From the NCBI GenBank assembly GCA_963575745.1, contig CAUYUJ010015945.1, forward strand, positions 52,501 through 116,500: a stretch of 64,000 bases of DNA, read 5' to 3'. The stretch is from Prorocentrum cordatum. Taxonomy: Eukaryota > Sar > Dinophyceae > Prorocentrales > Prorocentraceae. The notes under the pieces were generated by a model. The model searched no databases and had not been told where the DNA came from. It saw only the letters and a program-made list of their open reading frames with translations. This document shows, in pieces, positions 1 through 13,079 of this stretch. Each line of letters begins with the position of its first letter. Position 1 is the stretch's first letter. Made by a program: the position numbers and the translations under genes.

Positions 1-467
1 AACATCAGCATCAGCATCAGCATCATCATCGCCATCGTCACCATCATCAACAGCCACATCAGCAGTCGCAACCTTATCATCAGCACCACCAACATCATCA
101 GCATTATCATCATCAACACCATCATCAGTATCATACTCCTCACGATTATCATCACCATCTTCATCATCATCACCATCATCATAATCTTCATCAGCGTCGT
201 CAGCATCACCATCATCATCATCCTCATCAGCAGCATCATCATCAGCGGCAGCATGACAAACACCATCGCCTTCATCATGCGCATCATCGACATCAGTATC
301 ATCAGCATCAACAACAGCAACATGATCATCATCGCCATCATCATAACCACAACCACCATCATCAAAATCATCAGCATCAACACCGTCATCATCATCATCA
401 GCATCGTCTTCATCATTATCATCACCAGCATCATCACAATCACCAGCATCATCATGATCATCATGAG

Positions 468-502
<35 letters not shown>

Positions 503-563
503 ACATCGTCATCATCATCATCATCATCATCATCAGCATCACCACCAGCAGCAGCAACATCAT
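1..563. repeat. interrupted (ATC)n microsatellite
   Basis: About 560 bases of imperfect CAT/ATC triplets with scattered substitutions. Open frames through it are poly-Ile or poly-Ser/His artefacts of the triplet. It starts at the window edge, so its full length is unknown. Confidence 0.9.
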
Positions 564-1222
564 CACCATCCGATGCGCAAAGCCCCCCTTTCTGATTGTG
601 CATGGCGCAACTTGGGGACCCAAGCTACTCTAGGACACCCCAGTCGGCGGATGGACCAAACTCAAGCGCCATGCGTGTTTCTTCCCCCCCGTCTGCCCCG
701 AAATGTGTGTTTCTCCCCCCCTCCCCGTCCCTGCCTGCTCCTCCTGGTCCTGCCTCGTCGCCCCCAAGGCCTCCCCCGCTCCCCTCTCGCGGCCCGCCGA
801 CGTTGGAGGGTCACGGCGGGGTCCTCGGTGCTGGGACTCTTGTCGGCCTCGGCGCCGCCGCCTGCGGACGCTGCGCTCAGGCAGGCGCGGCAGTACCTGG
901 GGAGGGGAGGGGGCAGGGCAGAGGGACAGAGATGGAGAGGGACGGAGACGACAGAGGAGGAAGGAGGGGAAAGAGAGAGAGAGAGGAAGACGTGAAGAGA
1001 ACAGGGAGAGAGGGAGAGAGAGAGGATGGAGGAGGAGGAGGAGGAGGAGGAGGAGGAGGAGGAGGAGGAGGAGGAGGAGGGGGGACAGGGCGGAGGGACA
1101 GATAGATAGAGAGAGAGAGAGAGAAAACTGATATAGGGGAGGAGCAAGGAGGAGGGGAGTGAGAGAGGGAAAGGGAAAGGGAAAGGGAAAGCGAGAGGGA
1201 GGAAGAGGAGGAGGAAGAGGGG
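564..1222. other. GC- and purine-rich spacer with (GGA)n
   Basis: C-rich sequence up to about 900, then purine-rich sequence with a (GGA)n run near 1026-1080 and GAGA and GGGAAA runs. All six frames are low complexity. I see no gene here. Confidence 0.7.
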
Positions 1223-3344
1223 TTGGGGGGGAGGAGAAACGATGTCAAAGACGACGATGACGACGACGACGACGACGACAAGGACCAAAGAAAATTCAAG
1301 CTGCATCAACGATACTACAATACACCCTCCCGTCCCAGATCCCATCCTTTCGTCCTCGTCAGTGTAAGGCGCGCCCTCTTCGAATACCATCATCGCGAAA
1401 TCCCTTGCACCCTTCTATTATTTTCTACCATGAAGTTAAAACATGCGGCAAGGCATGACCCTAAAGGTCAGCATGGTTTCGAATACTATCCCCCTCCTAC
1501 CAATAAGTTGCCGCCAACCGTCAGAGAACATGCTACAAACGTTTACACTCCTGGCCATGATGTTCAAGGACTTCTTACATAACAAAAACGCGTTCCGTCC
1601 GAACAGTGTCGGCGTGTGAGAACGCCTGATCCGTTTGAGTCGTCGCCGTCGTCGCTCGTGCGTGCGCGTCCCAGCCCCATACAGGACCACTGCCTGACAA
1701 TCCTGCGCAATTGCGTATCGGGTTCGGTGGTATCGGATCGAAAACTGTTGTTATTTTTCAACTCGTGCTAACGAGTATTCGATGATACGTTCGCGGCACC
1801 ACTGGATGGACACACGTTGCGTTTGAGCCAAAAGGCCAGGGCCCCGGTCTAAAGAGCGCGCTGTCGAGCGGATGCCCGCCCGACTACAGTAGAACGTCGA
1901 GTCCGCCCAGTGGCCGAAAACACGGGAAGCGCTGTCCCCAGTCAATTGAGGACCAAAATTGCCCAAAAGACTGCAGACATAAACGAAACTGGTTAGCACA
2001 AGTATGCATGATCAATTGCTGCGCGAGATCAGATGAACAGTAGGAAGAAGAGGAAGAAACGGCCAGAGGGAAGAGGAGGCAGAAAGAGGAAAGTGAACGT
2101 TGCTAGAACCACGTGATCCCCCCTGCCTGGGAGGCAGCTAACTGTGCATCAAGCAAGGCCCATCGTTGCTGCTTGGCGCCTGGGCGGCAGCGCGTCTTGT
2201 CTCGTCGTTTCTTGCTCCTCGGGGGCGCGATGAGCCCGTCCTCCACCTCAGCTGGGAGCTCCTCCTTGTGAGTACCCAGCTGGGGCAAAGGGCAAAAGGC
2301 AAAAGGCAGTTGGGCCTACCAGACACCGTCATCGGCCCCGAGCGCAATCTAGCAAGATATGCTTTTTATACTGTGCACAAGCATGGCCTCATCAAGGCTG
2401 GGAACCTCTTCTTCCCCATCGACCGCCTCGAGGCCAGCCACAGCGGACCTCTTCTCGGGCAGCCCATCCGTTTTCACCTGCTCCTCGCCCCCGCTCGCTG
2501 CGTCGATCGGTGACCAAAATGCCAAAGGCGACGTCGCCTACATTGGAACGCGGCTCTTCGCTCCAAGGCTTGATGACCTTCCGGATCGTCGGGGATTCGG
2601 ACTCCGAGGCACGTCTCCCCCTCCTCTAGAGGCCGCGATCGCACCATGACCTTCCGGAGCTTCAGTGTCCAGCTTGTCGAAGGGGACCCCCCCTGGCGAG
2701 TCTGGGCCCTGCCGAAAACCGCCATCGACCTCGTCACTAGAGTTCTGCGGCCCAGAATCGACTGATGTCCGCGGCATCGGCCTAATCGGTTGAAGGCCAA
2801 CTGCAACGCGAGGGCCGCCCGGACGGTCCAGGGCGATGCTGTCCATGGCCCAACGCGACACGTCGACGCTGGGGGCCCCCGCCAGCCTGGCGGCAACCAT
2901 GCCCGCTGCAGAACACTGCGCCATGGTCGTCTTCTCCAGGCGGTCCTCGCGGAGTCTGCGGCCCCTCACAGCAAAGACCCTGGCCCACCAGTTGGCCCCG
3001 CAGTCGTCAAAGCTGCCTCATTGTGAATGAGGACGGCGGCCACGTCCAGCTCCTCCGTCCGCGAGATTGCCGATGAGCGCGCGCAGGCCCTCCGCGATCT
3101 GCCATCCAAACACCCGAGCAACGCGGAAATAAATCCCACCAGCCCTGTGGGCGTCGGTGGTTTAAGGCGTTTCCTCTTCCACCCCTCCTTCTTCCCCTCC
3201 GGGGAGGGGTTGCCCCTCCCCCCACCCCCTCCCCATGGACCTGGAGGGGTGGGGCCGCGAGGTGACAGAGCGCCCAAAACGGCCTCGGCGAGAAAGGCAA
3301 AATCATTGATTTCACTGGGGCTGCGGCCCAATTTTGGCCTCCTG
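1223..3344. other. unique sequence, no recognisable gene
   Basis: A short GAC run near 1252-1279 is followed by moderately complex sequence. Frames of 60-175 codons occur on both strands and overlap each other. None shows a domain or motif I recognise. A DinoSL-like stretch near 1826-1840 (minus) shares only about 11 contiguous bases with the leader and is not called. Confidence 0.5.
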
Positions 3345-3960
3345 GGGGGGCGAGGCTAATTAATGTTCCGCATTTCTTTGATAGGTCTCCTCCAAGATGG
3401 CCCCAAAAAGCGCCCAGGAGGCCCCAAGAGGTCCCAAGATGGCCCCAAGATGGCCCCAAGAGGCCCCCGAGAGGCCCCCAGGAGGCCCCCAAGAGACCCC
3501 CAATAGGCCCCAAGAGACCCCCAGAAACACCCAAGATGCTCCAAGAGGCCTCGGCGAGAATACCAAAACGGCCCCGGCGAGGAAGCCCAAATCATTGGTT
3601 GTACTATGATTTTGGCCCCATGTTGGCCTCCAGGGGGGCGACGCAAATTAATGTTCCGCACTTCTTTGATAGATCTCGTGCAAGATGGCCCCAAGAAGCG
3701 CCCAGCGGTCCCAAGATGGCCTCAAGATGGCCCCAAAAGGCCCCTAAGAGGCCCCCAAGAGGCCCCCAAGAGACCCCCAAGAGGCCCCAGGAGGCCCCCC
3801 AGAGGCACACAAGATGCCCCAAGAGGCCTCGGCGAGAATGCCAAATCATTGATGTCACGAAATTCTGAGCCACATGTAAGATGACTCCAAGAGCGCCTGG
3901 GGAGAGCCCAAGATGACCTCCAAGATGGCTCCAGATATCCCAAGATGTCTCATAATGGTT
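3345..3960. repeat. two ~290-bp tandem units built on an 11-bp minisatellite
   Basis: Two long units each begin with a shared stretch containing TTAATGTTCCGCA followed by TTTGATAG (near 3360 and near 3650). Each then runs into an 11-bp minisatellite with consensus CCCAAGAGGCC. Pro/Arg-Gly frames on plus and Leu-Gly-Ala-Ser-Trp frames on minus come from the 11-mer. The same 11-mer recurs at 11.3-11.86 and 17.04-17.68 kb. Confidence 0.8.
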
Positions 3961-6900
3961 TCCTCTGCGTGCTGCCCACTTCCCTGATCCAGGCAATTTC
4001 TCGGGGCATTGTTTCTGGATGGGCTGGCGGGGATTCGCGAAGCGTCAAGAAGTCGCCCTCCGCGGTCGACAGCGCCAACGCGCCGCGAGGACAGCCAGCT
4101 GATGGTAGAGCGTCGATCCACTGGCCGAGTCAGGATCAGCCCATCGAAGCTCGAAGTTCACGCAGACGCTTGTCCCGTTCCTCTCCCAAGAGCTTCGTTG
4201 ACACGCGCGAGCCGTATACCGCCTCGTCAAAAGCCCGATGCTTGCCCTCCTCCACGAGCCACCAGCGCGCCCGCGGAGACGGGGGGCGCAACCGCGACGA
4301 GTTTGTCCGCTGGCGCGGGCGCGTGCAAGAAGGCGCGCCCCGCGCATCGCTCCGAGCTTCAGCGCTGCGAGCGGCGAGGGCGCCTCGGCCCGGGCAGCCC
4401 AAGACTGCAGCTCGCGGGCCAGGTAAGATGTTGCCGCGCGGCAGGCCTGGCACTTGCACTTCTCGCCGCCCTTGGACCGCGCGCGCGCCATCGGCCGCGG
4501 CCGCCCGCGCGCGCGGAGCTCTTCTGGCGCCGTCCCGCGGAAGGCCCCGCGCCGAGGAATTTGCCGATCATCCCCGCCTCCGCCACGAGCTCCTGCTGTT
4601 AATCGGTTCGGCGCCGACGCTGTTCGCGACCTCTTGAGCAGGCGCGATCCTCCTCACGGCCCTCTTGTCGATCAGCTGTTGCAGGACTTTCTGGTTCAGC
4701 GAGTCGACGCGGCCCCAGGGCGCCTGCGGCCACGACGTCGAAGACCGAAGGCCGTCTGTCCGCCGCTCCTCTGGCGACACCTGCGCTTTGCCATTCCGCT
4801 CTTGCGCAAGCGCCGCCACGCCGGGGCATTCCTCCAGGTCCTCGTCGCCGTCCGCCTGCTCCCAAATCGTCTCCAGGCCGCCCTGCTTCGCGTCGCCCGC
4901 CCCCTCCCCGTCGTCGCTAATCCACGCCGCGCGGCCTCCTGCCACCCAGTCGCCGTCTATCTCGACCCCTGTGTCCAGCGCGATCGCGGCGTCCGACGAC
5001 GCGGCGCGTCGTTTTCGCCGGCCCCCGCGAGCCCCTCAGGCGCCCCCCGAGCGGCCGCGCACGACATCGCCACGCGCGCGTGCGGGTGCTCGCGGAAGGC
5101 GTCTCCATGGTGGCCTCTGCGGCGATCGGCGGCTCGTTAGCGCGAGTCACAATGCCCGCTGACTCACCCATCGGGGGTCGGGGGCTGGCCGCAAGGGCGG
5201 CTGCCCCGAATCAGGTGATTCGGCCGGGGGTTGATCTGCAGGCGCATTTTCCAGGACGGCGCCAGCTGCCCGCGGCGTCGGTGGAGAAGCGCGCAATCGC
5301 CGCCCCCAAACTAAGCCGTGATTCCCTGGCTTTCGGCACTCGAGGCCAATCGCCGCGCGCGCCAGGCGCGCCACGGTCTCCCCTGCGGTCGCCCCGCCAA
5401 CGGGATGCGCCGGAGCCCAGCTGGCTGCGTCGTAGAGCGCGGGCTCCAGGAGAGGCAATGGCGCGTCTGGTGGGCCCCAGTTCTCCGCGTTGACCTCGAC
5501 CCAGTCGAGGTCCTCCTGCTCCGGACCTCGCGGCGGCAGGTTGGGCCGCGCCTTCGCCGCGCCCTCCTGGTAGGTCCGCGCGGCGCCGGGGGCCGAGCGC
5601 GAAGGTCCGACCGCGGTCGCCGGCTCAACTCGCGGGGGAAACATTCCTCGGCGGCGGGTCTCGCATCGCCCAGGCCCCGACGGGTTATCCATTTGAGCCG
5701 CTGCCCGGGTGACCATTCCCTGCCAATTCGCGGGCTGCCGCGCTCCGCTGAGGAGGTCCCTCGCTCGACGCTTAGGGCGCCAGCTCCGACCTCGGATGAC
5801 GCGTTCGCGTTCGCGTCGCACCCCCGCGCCACGGTCTTGTCGATGCCATGGAACGCGCGGCGTTCGCCCGGCTTCTGGTCGACGAACTCCGCCCCCGTGT
5901 CGCTGTGCAACCAGCAAGCTCATTCGGGAGGCTGGCGCGGTCGTCACTCATCCTGCATGATCTCGCTGCTTCGGATTCCGATCCTAGCAGCGCAACGTAG
6001 AGCAGCGGTGGTTTCCAAAGAGCTGGTTCCGGGTGGCCCCTGATGGGCGGGCGCTGCCCCGGGGGCGGCTCGTCCGGCTTAGGGGTCTGGCAGGCGCGTC
6101 GATCGAAATATCGCGGTTGTGTCTGGGCGGATCGCGAGCAAGCCCCCCCCTTCGGCCGAAGTCGGGCCTCCCGGACACGTCTTGACGATGCGCCAGCACT
6201 CCTCCCCCGGGCGCCTCGCCGACGCTGCCGCGCGCGCGGCCCCGCAAGCGCGGGCGCTGACGGCCCCCTGGAAACCTGATCTCGAGGTCTGGCATATCGC
6301 GCGAGCCCTGAGTGTCGGAGCGATCGCGGATGAGCTGCCCCTCCAGCTCGCCACATGCGGCGCGCTGGCCCAGAGCGGCCAGCCTGCGCGCCGCCAGTCG
6401 CAAATGCATCGGCGGGCCCATAGCGAAGACGTCAGAGCATCCACAACTTCCCACATTGCAGCGCCAGCCCATCAAGACTCGAGGAAACAGCGCGCGGCGA
6501 AGAACACCGAGGTCGGCGTCTCTGCGCAGCGCATCTCCTTGATAACCTCCAGCGGGAGCCCCCTGGCGGCTTAGCGCGGCCCCCCAGCCGAGCGTAGTTC
6601 GGCGAGGCGAAGGGCGCGTCGACGCTGGCGGAGCACCCCGTCCAAGATCAGCAACTGAGCCACTGCTCGCGCGGCGCCCCACCCGCGTCGGTAGCCGATC
6701 GGGGGCAAATGCGACGCGTCGTTCGTCCGGGCCTGGGCGCCGAGAGCGGATGAGCTACTGCAATGCTCTCGCGGCCGGGCCGCGCCGTTCGTCGCGGGGG
6801 GGGCGCGATCAGTCCGCCCGGCCGGCCGTCGCTCGGAAGGTCGCCCCCCCGACAACGTTCGTTCGGACTTCATCAGCTGAGACAACATTCGCGGCGCGAA

Positions 6901-9620
6901 TCTGCTGTCTACGTCGTCGTCGCAGTAAGGGTCGGGTAAGTTCTAGTACTTCTCCTGGGTGGCCTGTGCCCGTTCCCCCCCCGCGGCAGGCGCGAGGTGC
7001 TGCCGCGCCATCTCGGGGCCCCGTCGGCGTCGCCACTGCGCGCGCCCGGGCCGCCTTCGGAGATTCTGCAGCGAGCCCGCTGCGTCCGATCTGTCCAACG
7101 TCTGCGGGGTCGGCGAGAACTCCTTCGAGGCCTCGCTACATCAGGTAAGGCAGGGCGCCCCGCGCGTGGATCTCGACGTCGTTGCCGCACGGGGCCCGCA
7201 GTCGGCGCCGATCTCCACGCTCGACGCTGCAGCCTCGCAACGCCGGGAAGCCATCCTGGAACAGGTCGACGCGGTCGCTGCCAGCGACCCGCGGCACGAA
7301 GCATCGCGGGGCGCCCTTGCACCCAGCGTCGCGCCAGCACTCGCAGTCGCCGCGCGCCGGGTTGGGCCCGCGGGGGGGGGGGGGTCCTCGACAGTGCGTC
7401 GATGGATCAGATGGACGTTCACCTCATTGCCAACCCCCAGCAACTTGGAGACCCTCATGGACTTGGCCGCAGACGCCGCGCGAATCTGCGCGTCGTCGAA
7501 CGCTGCCTTCGCCTGTTCCTTCTCCTTGTCGCTGCCCTTGCCGCGCTCCCCCCGCGCTTCCTCTTGCCGCCCTTCGGCGTGCCCCTGGGCGCGCCGAAGC
7601 CGCCCTTGCCCGCAGCTTGCGCTTCCCCCTCGCGCCTGCGGCACTTTCCCACGCCGCCTCTCTGTCGGGGTCGCCTCCGGCCCCCGGAGCCTTGCACTCA
7701 GGGCCCCGATGGCCCTCGGCACCGCGAGCGACGCATCGCTACTCCGCGACGGGGAAGCCCGCGAGAGCGAAGAGGCAGCGCACGACTCGCTGGCGGACGC
7801 CGCGCTCTGTCCAGAATCGGCGCGGGTTGGCCCAGTTCGAGGGGGTCGAACTGCATATCATCGCGGCCGCCGCGGCATCTGGCGCCCGGGGCGGAAAGGT
7901 CGACGCCGGCGCGGCCGCGCGCATCCGATCGGCCCCTCTGACCTGCTGGTTCTGGGCCTTCTGGTCGCCCGTCAGTGGCAGCCCGGCGTCGAGGCCCGCC
8001 CCCGAACGAAGGGCGAGTGCACCGAGCTCGGCCTCTGCGAACGCAGCGACCTCCTCGATGGCCGCAGCGTTGATCACCTGGGGAAATCCCTGCTCGCTGC
8101 GGAGACTCACCCAGCGACGGTTCAACTGCGGCCCCGCCTTATCCGAGACCGCAGAGAAGATGGACTCCAGAATTAGCCCAATAGGCCGTGGGCAGATCAG
8201 GGGGATGGCATCCGAGCTCGGCGCACCTCCTACTATTCTTCTCCCACTTGAGGAATTTCACCCGCGCCGCCCTCGGCTGCGAACAGACGCTCTGGTTCGA
8301 CGCCACGCTGACGAGCTGAACCATCTCCTCCGCGCCACCCGAGGTGAACAACGCCTGTAGAAAGGCAGGACGCGCGACGGGCCCGCCACTCCCGCGCCGA
8401 CCCAGACTCGGGCCCTTCGGCACTGCGCCCAGAATGCGCGGCCAGATCCACGCTTCGAGCTGCCGCCGCGGCGCCGGCATTGGAGTCGTCGGCATGGCGG
8501 ACTCCTTCCAGTGCAATGGCTTGCGCGGAAAGACCTCCGAGGGCGCCTCGGCCTCCCTCTGGCGCGACTTCGCCACATCCACCTTTGGGTCGCTCGTGGG
8601 CCAGCTGGGTTCACCGCCTGGTCGACGGCAATCCGCCGGCTCAGAAGTCGCCCGGCCCTCGAGGCCAAGCCCCCCATCTCCTGCCTGGGGAGCTCCAGGG
8701 CGAATGCTTGGATCGACTTCATGAGCAATCTCAGCCCCGCCGAAGTCAATGCGCCCCTCCATCCGCCCGCCCCCGACCGAGTCGCCGAACCTCTGAAAAT
8801 TCCAGGAAGCGGCGATCCACGGCTAGCGCCGCGTCGCTCGAGCTGTAGTCGACATGAAGCAGTTTAGGGCCCCCCGGTCGCGCCCGTTGCGCGCCCCCCC
8901 AGAACGCGCGCGCGTCGCTGCCGTTGGCGCGCGCACTGACCATCTCAGGCAAGGCAGTCGGCGCGCGCCGGGCGATTCTGCCGTCGGCGCCGACCCGTGC
9001 GACGAGTGGGCTCGCAGGTCGAAGAGGGGCCGTCGCTCCGCCGCGCGCGGCGCCCGCGCCTGGCGAGAGCGGCCCAAGTCCATCGGCGATAGCGGCCCTC
9101 GCAGCGGCGGCCGTAGACTGTCGACTAGCCCTGTGGTCGGAGACCGCGGCCGCAATTCCAGGTCGCCCAGGGTCGGAATGTCGCGCAGCCGCCCGCTGTC
9201 CTGCAACGGGAACATTGCTGCGGGTGGCGCAGCCGGCCGCGGAGGCACCGACGAAAGCTGCTGCTGCCCAGCCCCCGCGGCCGCTGCGGACCCCACCGCG
9301 GGAACTGACCCTGGGCCCTGCGCCAGGCGCCATCGCGCCAGTGGGTCGAGATCATGGTTGGTCGCGGTCACCGCCTCGACGTCGCCGCGGGAGGCGTCGC
9401 TATCTGTGAGCTGGCACTGCTGTAGCTGGTCTGCTTGGCACCCTCCTGTCGCGCCGTTGCTGACCCCCCCCCGCCCCCGCGCCGCCATCAGACTGCCGCC
9501 GCGCCCTCTCGAAATCCAATTGCCCCGCGCGCCCGCTCAATTCAGCAGAGTCTCCTCGCGGTGCGACGCTCGGCGGGCTGCGCGGATGCCCCCCAGACTT
9601 CGGCGGGGAATATCAAGTCA
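3961..9620 (-). pseudogene. GC-rich region, probably a decayed retroelement polyprotein (minus)
   Basis: GC-rich, non-repetitive sequence with interrupted open frames. The minus-strand frames look more protein-like than the plus-strand ones: a Gln/Ala-rich stretch around 9.2-9.4 kb, a Lys/Glu-rich helix-like stretch near 7.45-7.57 kb, and the integrase-like fragment at 5791-5910. The order (Gln/Ala-rich upstream, integrase-like downstream) would suit a degraded gag-pol. Apart from the integrase fragment I recognise no domain, so a host gene with many introns is also possible. Confidence 0.3.
5791..5910 (-). pseudogene. retroelement integrase core fragment, degraded
   Basis: The minus-strand translation starts LHSDTGAEFVDQK and continues through FHGIDKT to CDANANASSE over 40 residues. 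This resembles the integrase segment in which the second catalytic Asp (HSD-G-EF) is followed by the loop leading to the catalytic Glu. The flanking frame is broken: the upstream part of the core is not in the same frame and there is no reverse transcriptase nearby. I read it as a dead copy. It differs clearly from the intact integrase at 61.4-62.4 kb. Confidence 0.45.
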
Positions 9621-9769
9621 AAATATGTCAGATACCTCTGACAGAGTTTGAAAAGATTCTGGAAGTTTGCAAACGTCCACCGCGCGCAAACACGCGCCCC
9701 GCAGCGCGCCAATCAGGGCCAAAAAAACGCGCCGGCCCCGCGCGCGTCAAAATGCGCGAGGACATCCGG

Positions 9770-10420
9770 GCGAAAGGCCCCCGCTCCTCCCCCCCCTCCC
9801 CCCCCCCTCCTCCTCCCCCTCCCCCTCCTCGTCCTCCTCCTCCCCGTCGCAATCCTCCACCATCTCCTTCTCCTCCTGCCCCCTCCTCCTCCTCCTCCTA
9901 CCCCTCCTCCTTCTCCTCCTCCTTCTCCTCCTCCTCCTCCTCTCCCCCCCCGGATCCCGCCTGTTCCCCGCCCCCCCCCCGCCCTCTTCGCCCCGGGCCC
10001 CCCCCTTTCGGGGCCCGCCTTCATCCGCCAGCTGCCTCCCCCGCATGCCCCGCCCCCCTCGAATTCGCCCCCCCTCGTCGCCATCGTCGCCGCCCTCGCC
10101 GCGGCCGCCGCCGTCGCCGCGCCCGTTCTGGGCCGGCTGCGCCGTCGAAGGGCCGCGAGAAGATCCCGGCGAAAGAGATGGGCGGGGAAAAGGGGGGGGG
10201 GGCGGGGGCGGGGCGAAGACGAGGGGCTGCAGGGGGGGGGCGCGAAGATCAGCAGGAGGATCAGCATGACGACGTCGAGAAGGAGGGGGGGCGCAGCGGG
10301 GGGGGGCGGGGGGAGGGGCAGCAGGGGAATCAGCAGGAGGAGAACGGGGGGAAAGGAAGAGGCGGGGGACGCCGAGGGCGAGAGGGGGGAAGAAAGGAGG
10401 GGGGTTTTGAGTCACGCGAG
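9770..10420. repeat. C-rich then G-rich low-complexity tract
   Basis: Near-pure pyrimidine (C and CCT runs) from about 9775 to 9960, then GC-rich sequence, then G-rich purine sequence from about 10180 to 10400. Long Pro/Ser or Gly/Arg/Glu frames are composition artefacts. The strand switch from pyrimidine to purine could allow triplex or foldback structure. Confidence 0.75.
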
Positions 10421-11289
10421 GCACGGGCGATCGGAGGCGCGCCGCGGGCCGCCGGGGCAGGAGGGAAAGGCCTCGCAGAGATCAGGGCGCCATTGCCCCC
10501 CGCGGGCGCGGCCGACATCCCGCGTTGGCACTGCTGTGAACTAGCGCTGATTCTCACTTAAGGCGACCCCCCCTGTTCTCTCGGCGGCGAAGCGCGCTGG
10601 TCCTCGAAGCCGCCGCGGCGGCGATTAGTTTCCATATCCTGCGGGGAGGGCGGGGCAAGGCAACGCGGCTGCGCTTCTTTCTCGCGCGCGGAACAACGCC
10701 CCCCTGGGCGACCCCGCACTGGCCCGGCCAAGGAAGAGGGGGGAAGATGGGGAAGGGGAGATGGAAAAGGAAGAGGGGGAAGATGGGGGGGGGAGGAGGA
10801 GGGGGAGAAAAGAGTGGGAGGAGTGGGGAAGAACAAGGAGAACGCTCGTTAACTTCAAAATTCAATCGGCACGCGTTCACGATTCGCTGTCTACACGTGA
10901 AAACGCACCTTGCAGGTCCATCGGGCGCGCGCCGATTGCAGACGCGAGCGCGCAGGGCAGCGCGAAGCCACGACAGTGAGACGCTGGGCGCACAGAGCAA
11001 ACAGTGATTCGGACCCGCGAATGGCACGGCTTCGACCCCGTCGGCGCGCGCGAGGGGCTTGTCCGTTCATGTCGCCATCTCCGCGTCATTCGTTGGTCGT
11101 CGTCTCTCTCGCCCCCTTTCCCTCCCCCCCCCCTTCTCCGGGCCCGTCGAAGCCGCTCCCTTTTCCGGGGGCCTCCTCGGCGCGCCAGCCGCAGCAAAGT
11201 TGAACAACGTCGTAATTGAATCGAAAGGAAGCCCCTCCCCTTCGACCCCTCCCCCGCCGGGGGGGGGGGGGGGCAAGCGCGCCGGGGCC

Positions 11290-11860
11290 CAAAAAGCCTC
11301 TAGACGGGCCAAGAGCGCCCCGAGAGGCCCCATAGACAATCCAAGAGAACCCCGAATCGCCGAACGATTTGTCCAAGACGCCTTGACGGCCTCCAGACGG
11401 CCCAAAAGGCCAGCGCAGCTTCCCACGGCCTCCAGGAGCATTCCCACGAGAACCCCAAGAAGCAAAAATCATGGATTCCCCATGCGCGTTTGAAAGATGT
11501 GGGCGTTCTTGCCTCCTCCGTTTCCCGACGCGCTAGGACGGCCCAAGACGCCCGCGAGATCGCCCCGAGACGGCCCGGGAGGCACCCAGGAGCGCCCCCC
11601 CAACGGCCGAGGAGTGCCCCAAGACGGCCCCCAGACGGGGGGGCCGAACGGACATTTCGAACCCCCAGCTCAAAGAGGCCCCGAAGAACCCCCAAGAGGC
11701 CCCAAGAGGCTCCCAAGGGGCCCCCAAACTTGCCCAAGACAGCCCAAGGGGAACCCCAAATTGCCCAGGAAGCCTCCGAGGGTGCCTCGACGCGGCGCAA
11801 GAGGACCCGCGGACGGTCCAAACCGGCCTCAAGAGAGCCCCAGGCTGTCCCAAGAAAGCC
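11290..11860. repeat. diverged 11-bp minisatellite (CCCAAGAGGCC family)
   Basis: Degenerate copies of the same 11-mer as at 3.4-3.95 kb, with many CAAGACGGCC variants. Frames on both strands stay open because the unit lacks stops. Confidence 0.65.
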
Positions 11861-12078
11861 TCCGGCCTCCTCCTCTTCCTCCTCCCCCCCCCCTCTGCTC
11901 CCCTCCCCCTGCTCTCCTCTGCCTCCATCTCCTCATCTGCTTCTCCTCCGCATCCTTCTCCCCCCCCCTCCCCCCGCGCCCACCTCCCCCGCCCTTCCTC
12001 CGCCCCCCGCCCCGCCCCCCCCCCCCCCCCTGCCCCCCCCCATCGTTTTCATGTTCGTCGTTCTCAGGTTAGGTCCGG

Positions 12079-12079
<1 letters not shown>

Positions 12080-12137
<58 letters not shown>
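12080..12137. repeat. (AT)n microsatellite
   Basis: About 29 uninterrupted AT dinucleotides between a CT/C-rich tract and an A-rich tract. Confidence 0.97.
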
Positions 12138-12138
<1 letters not shown>

Positions 12139-12640
12139 CACACAACAAAAAGCTGCGAAAACTCAAACCCACGAAAAACTCCAAACAAAACCTGGAACTC
12201 AAACCTGGGAAAAACTCAAACCAAAGAAAAACGCCAGGAAATACTCTGGAAACGACTCTAAATAAATTCAAAAAACCAATGGGAAAAACTCAAAACTACT
12301 GAAGACTTTAAAAACTCTGGGACAACGATATAAAACTCTAAACGCTTGAAAACTCCAGAAAAAAAACTATACAAAAAGAAAAAACAAACTCTTCGACAAA
12401 CTGTTTAAAACACTCTGGACAACTCAAAGAAGTCTGGGTTTAAAATATAAAAAAAAAAACGGTTTCGGGTTCGAGATTTTCTGTCGTTTCTCCTGTGTTC
12501 GAGTTTTCCATTGGTTTTGCGTTTGAGATGTTCTCCGGTTGTCTTGGATTTTGAGTTTCCAAGTCAAGATTTTTTGCTACTTTTGAATTTTGAGTTCCTG
12601 GCCGAAGATGTTTTAAAGATTTCGGCAGGTTTCCCCATGG
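12138..12640. repeat. A-rich degenerate minisatellite
   Basis: AT-rich sequence unlike the rest of the window. Loose copies of an AAAACTCAAACC-like unit fill 12.14-12.44 kb, and the complementary pyrimidine-rich form follows from about 12.46 to 12.62 kb, giving a loose inverted arrangement. No gene. Confidence 0.6.
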
Positions 12641-13079
12641 ACCGCCTGTAGTCAATTGCCGAACCTGATCTCAGGGTCGGCGGCGCCGGCCGCGAGGCCT
12701 TCGCATTATTGATTTGGGCCCGTGAATGGCGCGGTTCTGGCGAATTTGGGGCGCGCGGAAATGCGTCGCTCTTGCCCGACATCTTCGCGCCTCAACGCTG
12801 GCGCTCCGCGCTGTCGTTCACGACGCGTTTCACGCGCGCCCAGCCCTGTCGGCGCGCGTCGCCGTCATGAGTGCAAAGCTCCCCGCAGGAGCTAATCGCG
12901 CAAGCATTCGCCCGCCTGCTCAGTCGCGGAACCTCGCGTCGACTTTCGATAGTCGGGCGGGCGCCCGCTCGAGAGCCGGGGCGAGAGGCTGCAACACATT
13001 GCGCCGCGAAAGGGGCGGGGGCGGAGGCGCCCGCGACCCTCGCGGCTCAGGGCGCGCCCCCGTGCAGTTTGAAGCCAGA

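Noticed and set aside
1826-1840. Possible DinoSL relic (TTTTGGCTCAA on minus)
   Set aside because: Only about 11 contiguous matches, no adjacent frame, and easily expected by chance in 64 kb.
9648-10561. Proline-rich frames of 200-300 codons
   Set aside because: C-rich low complexity; all three plus frames and two minus frames are open.
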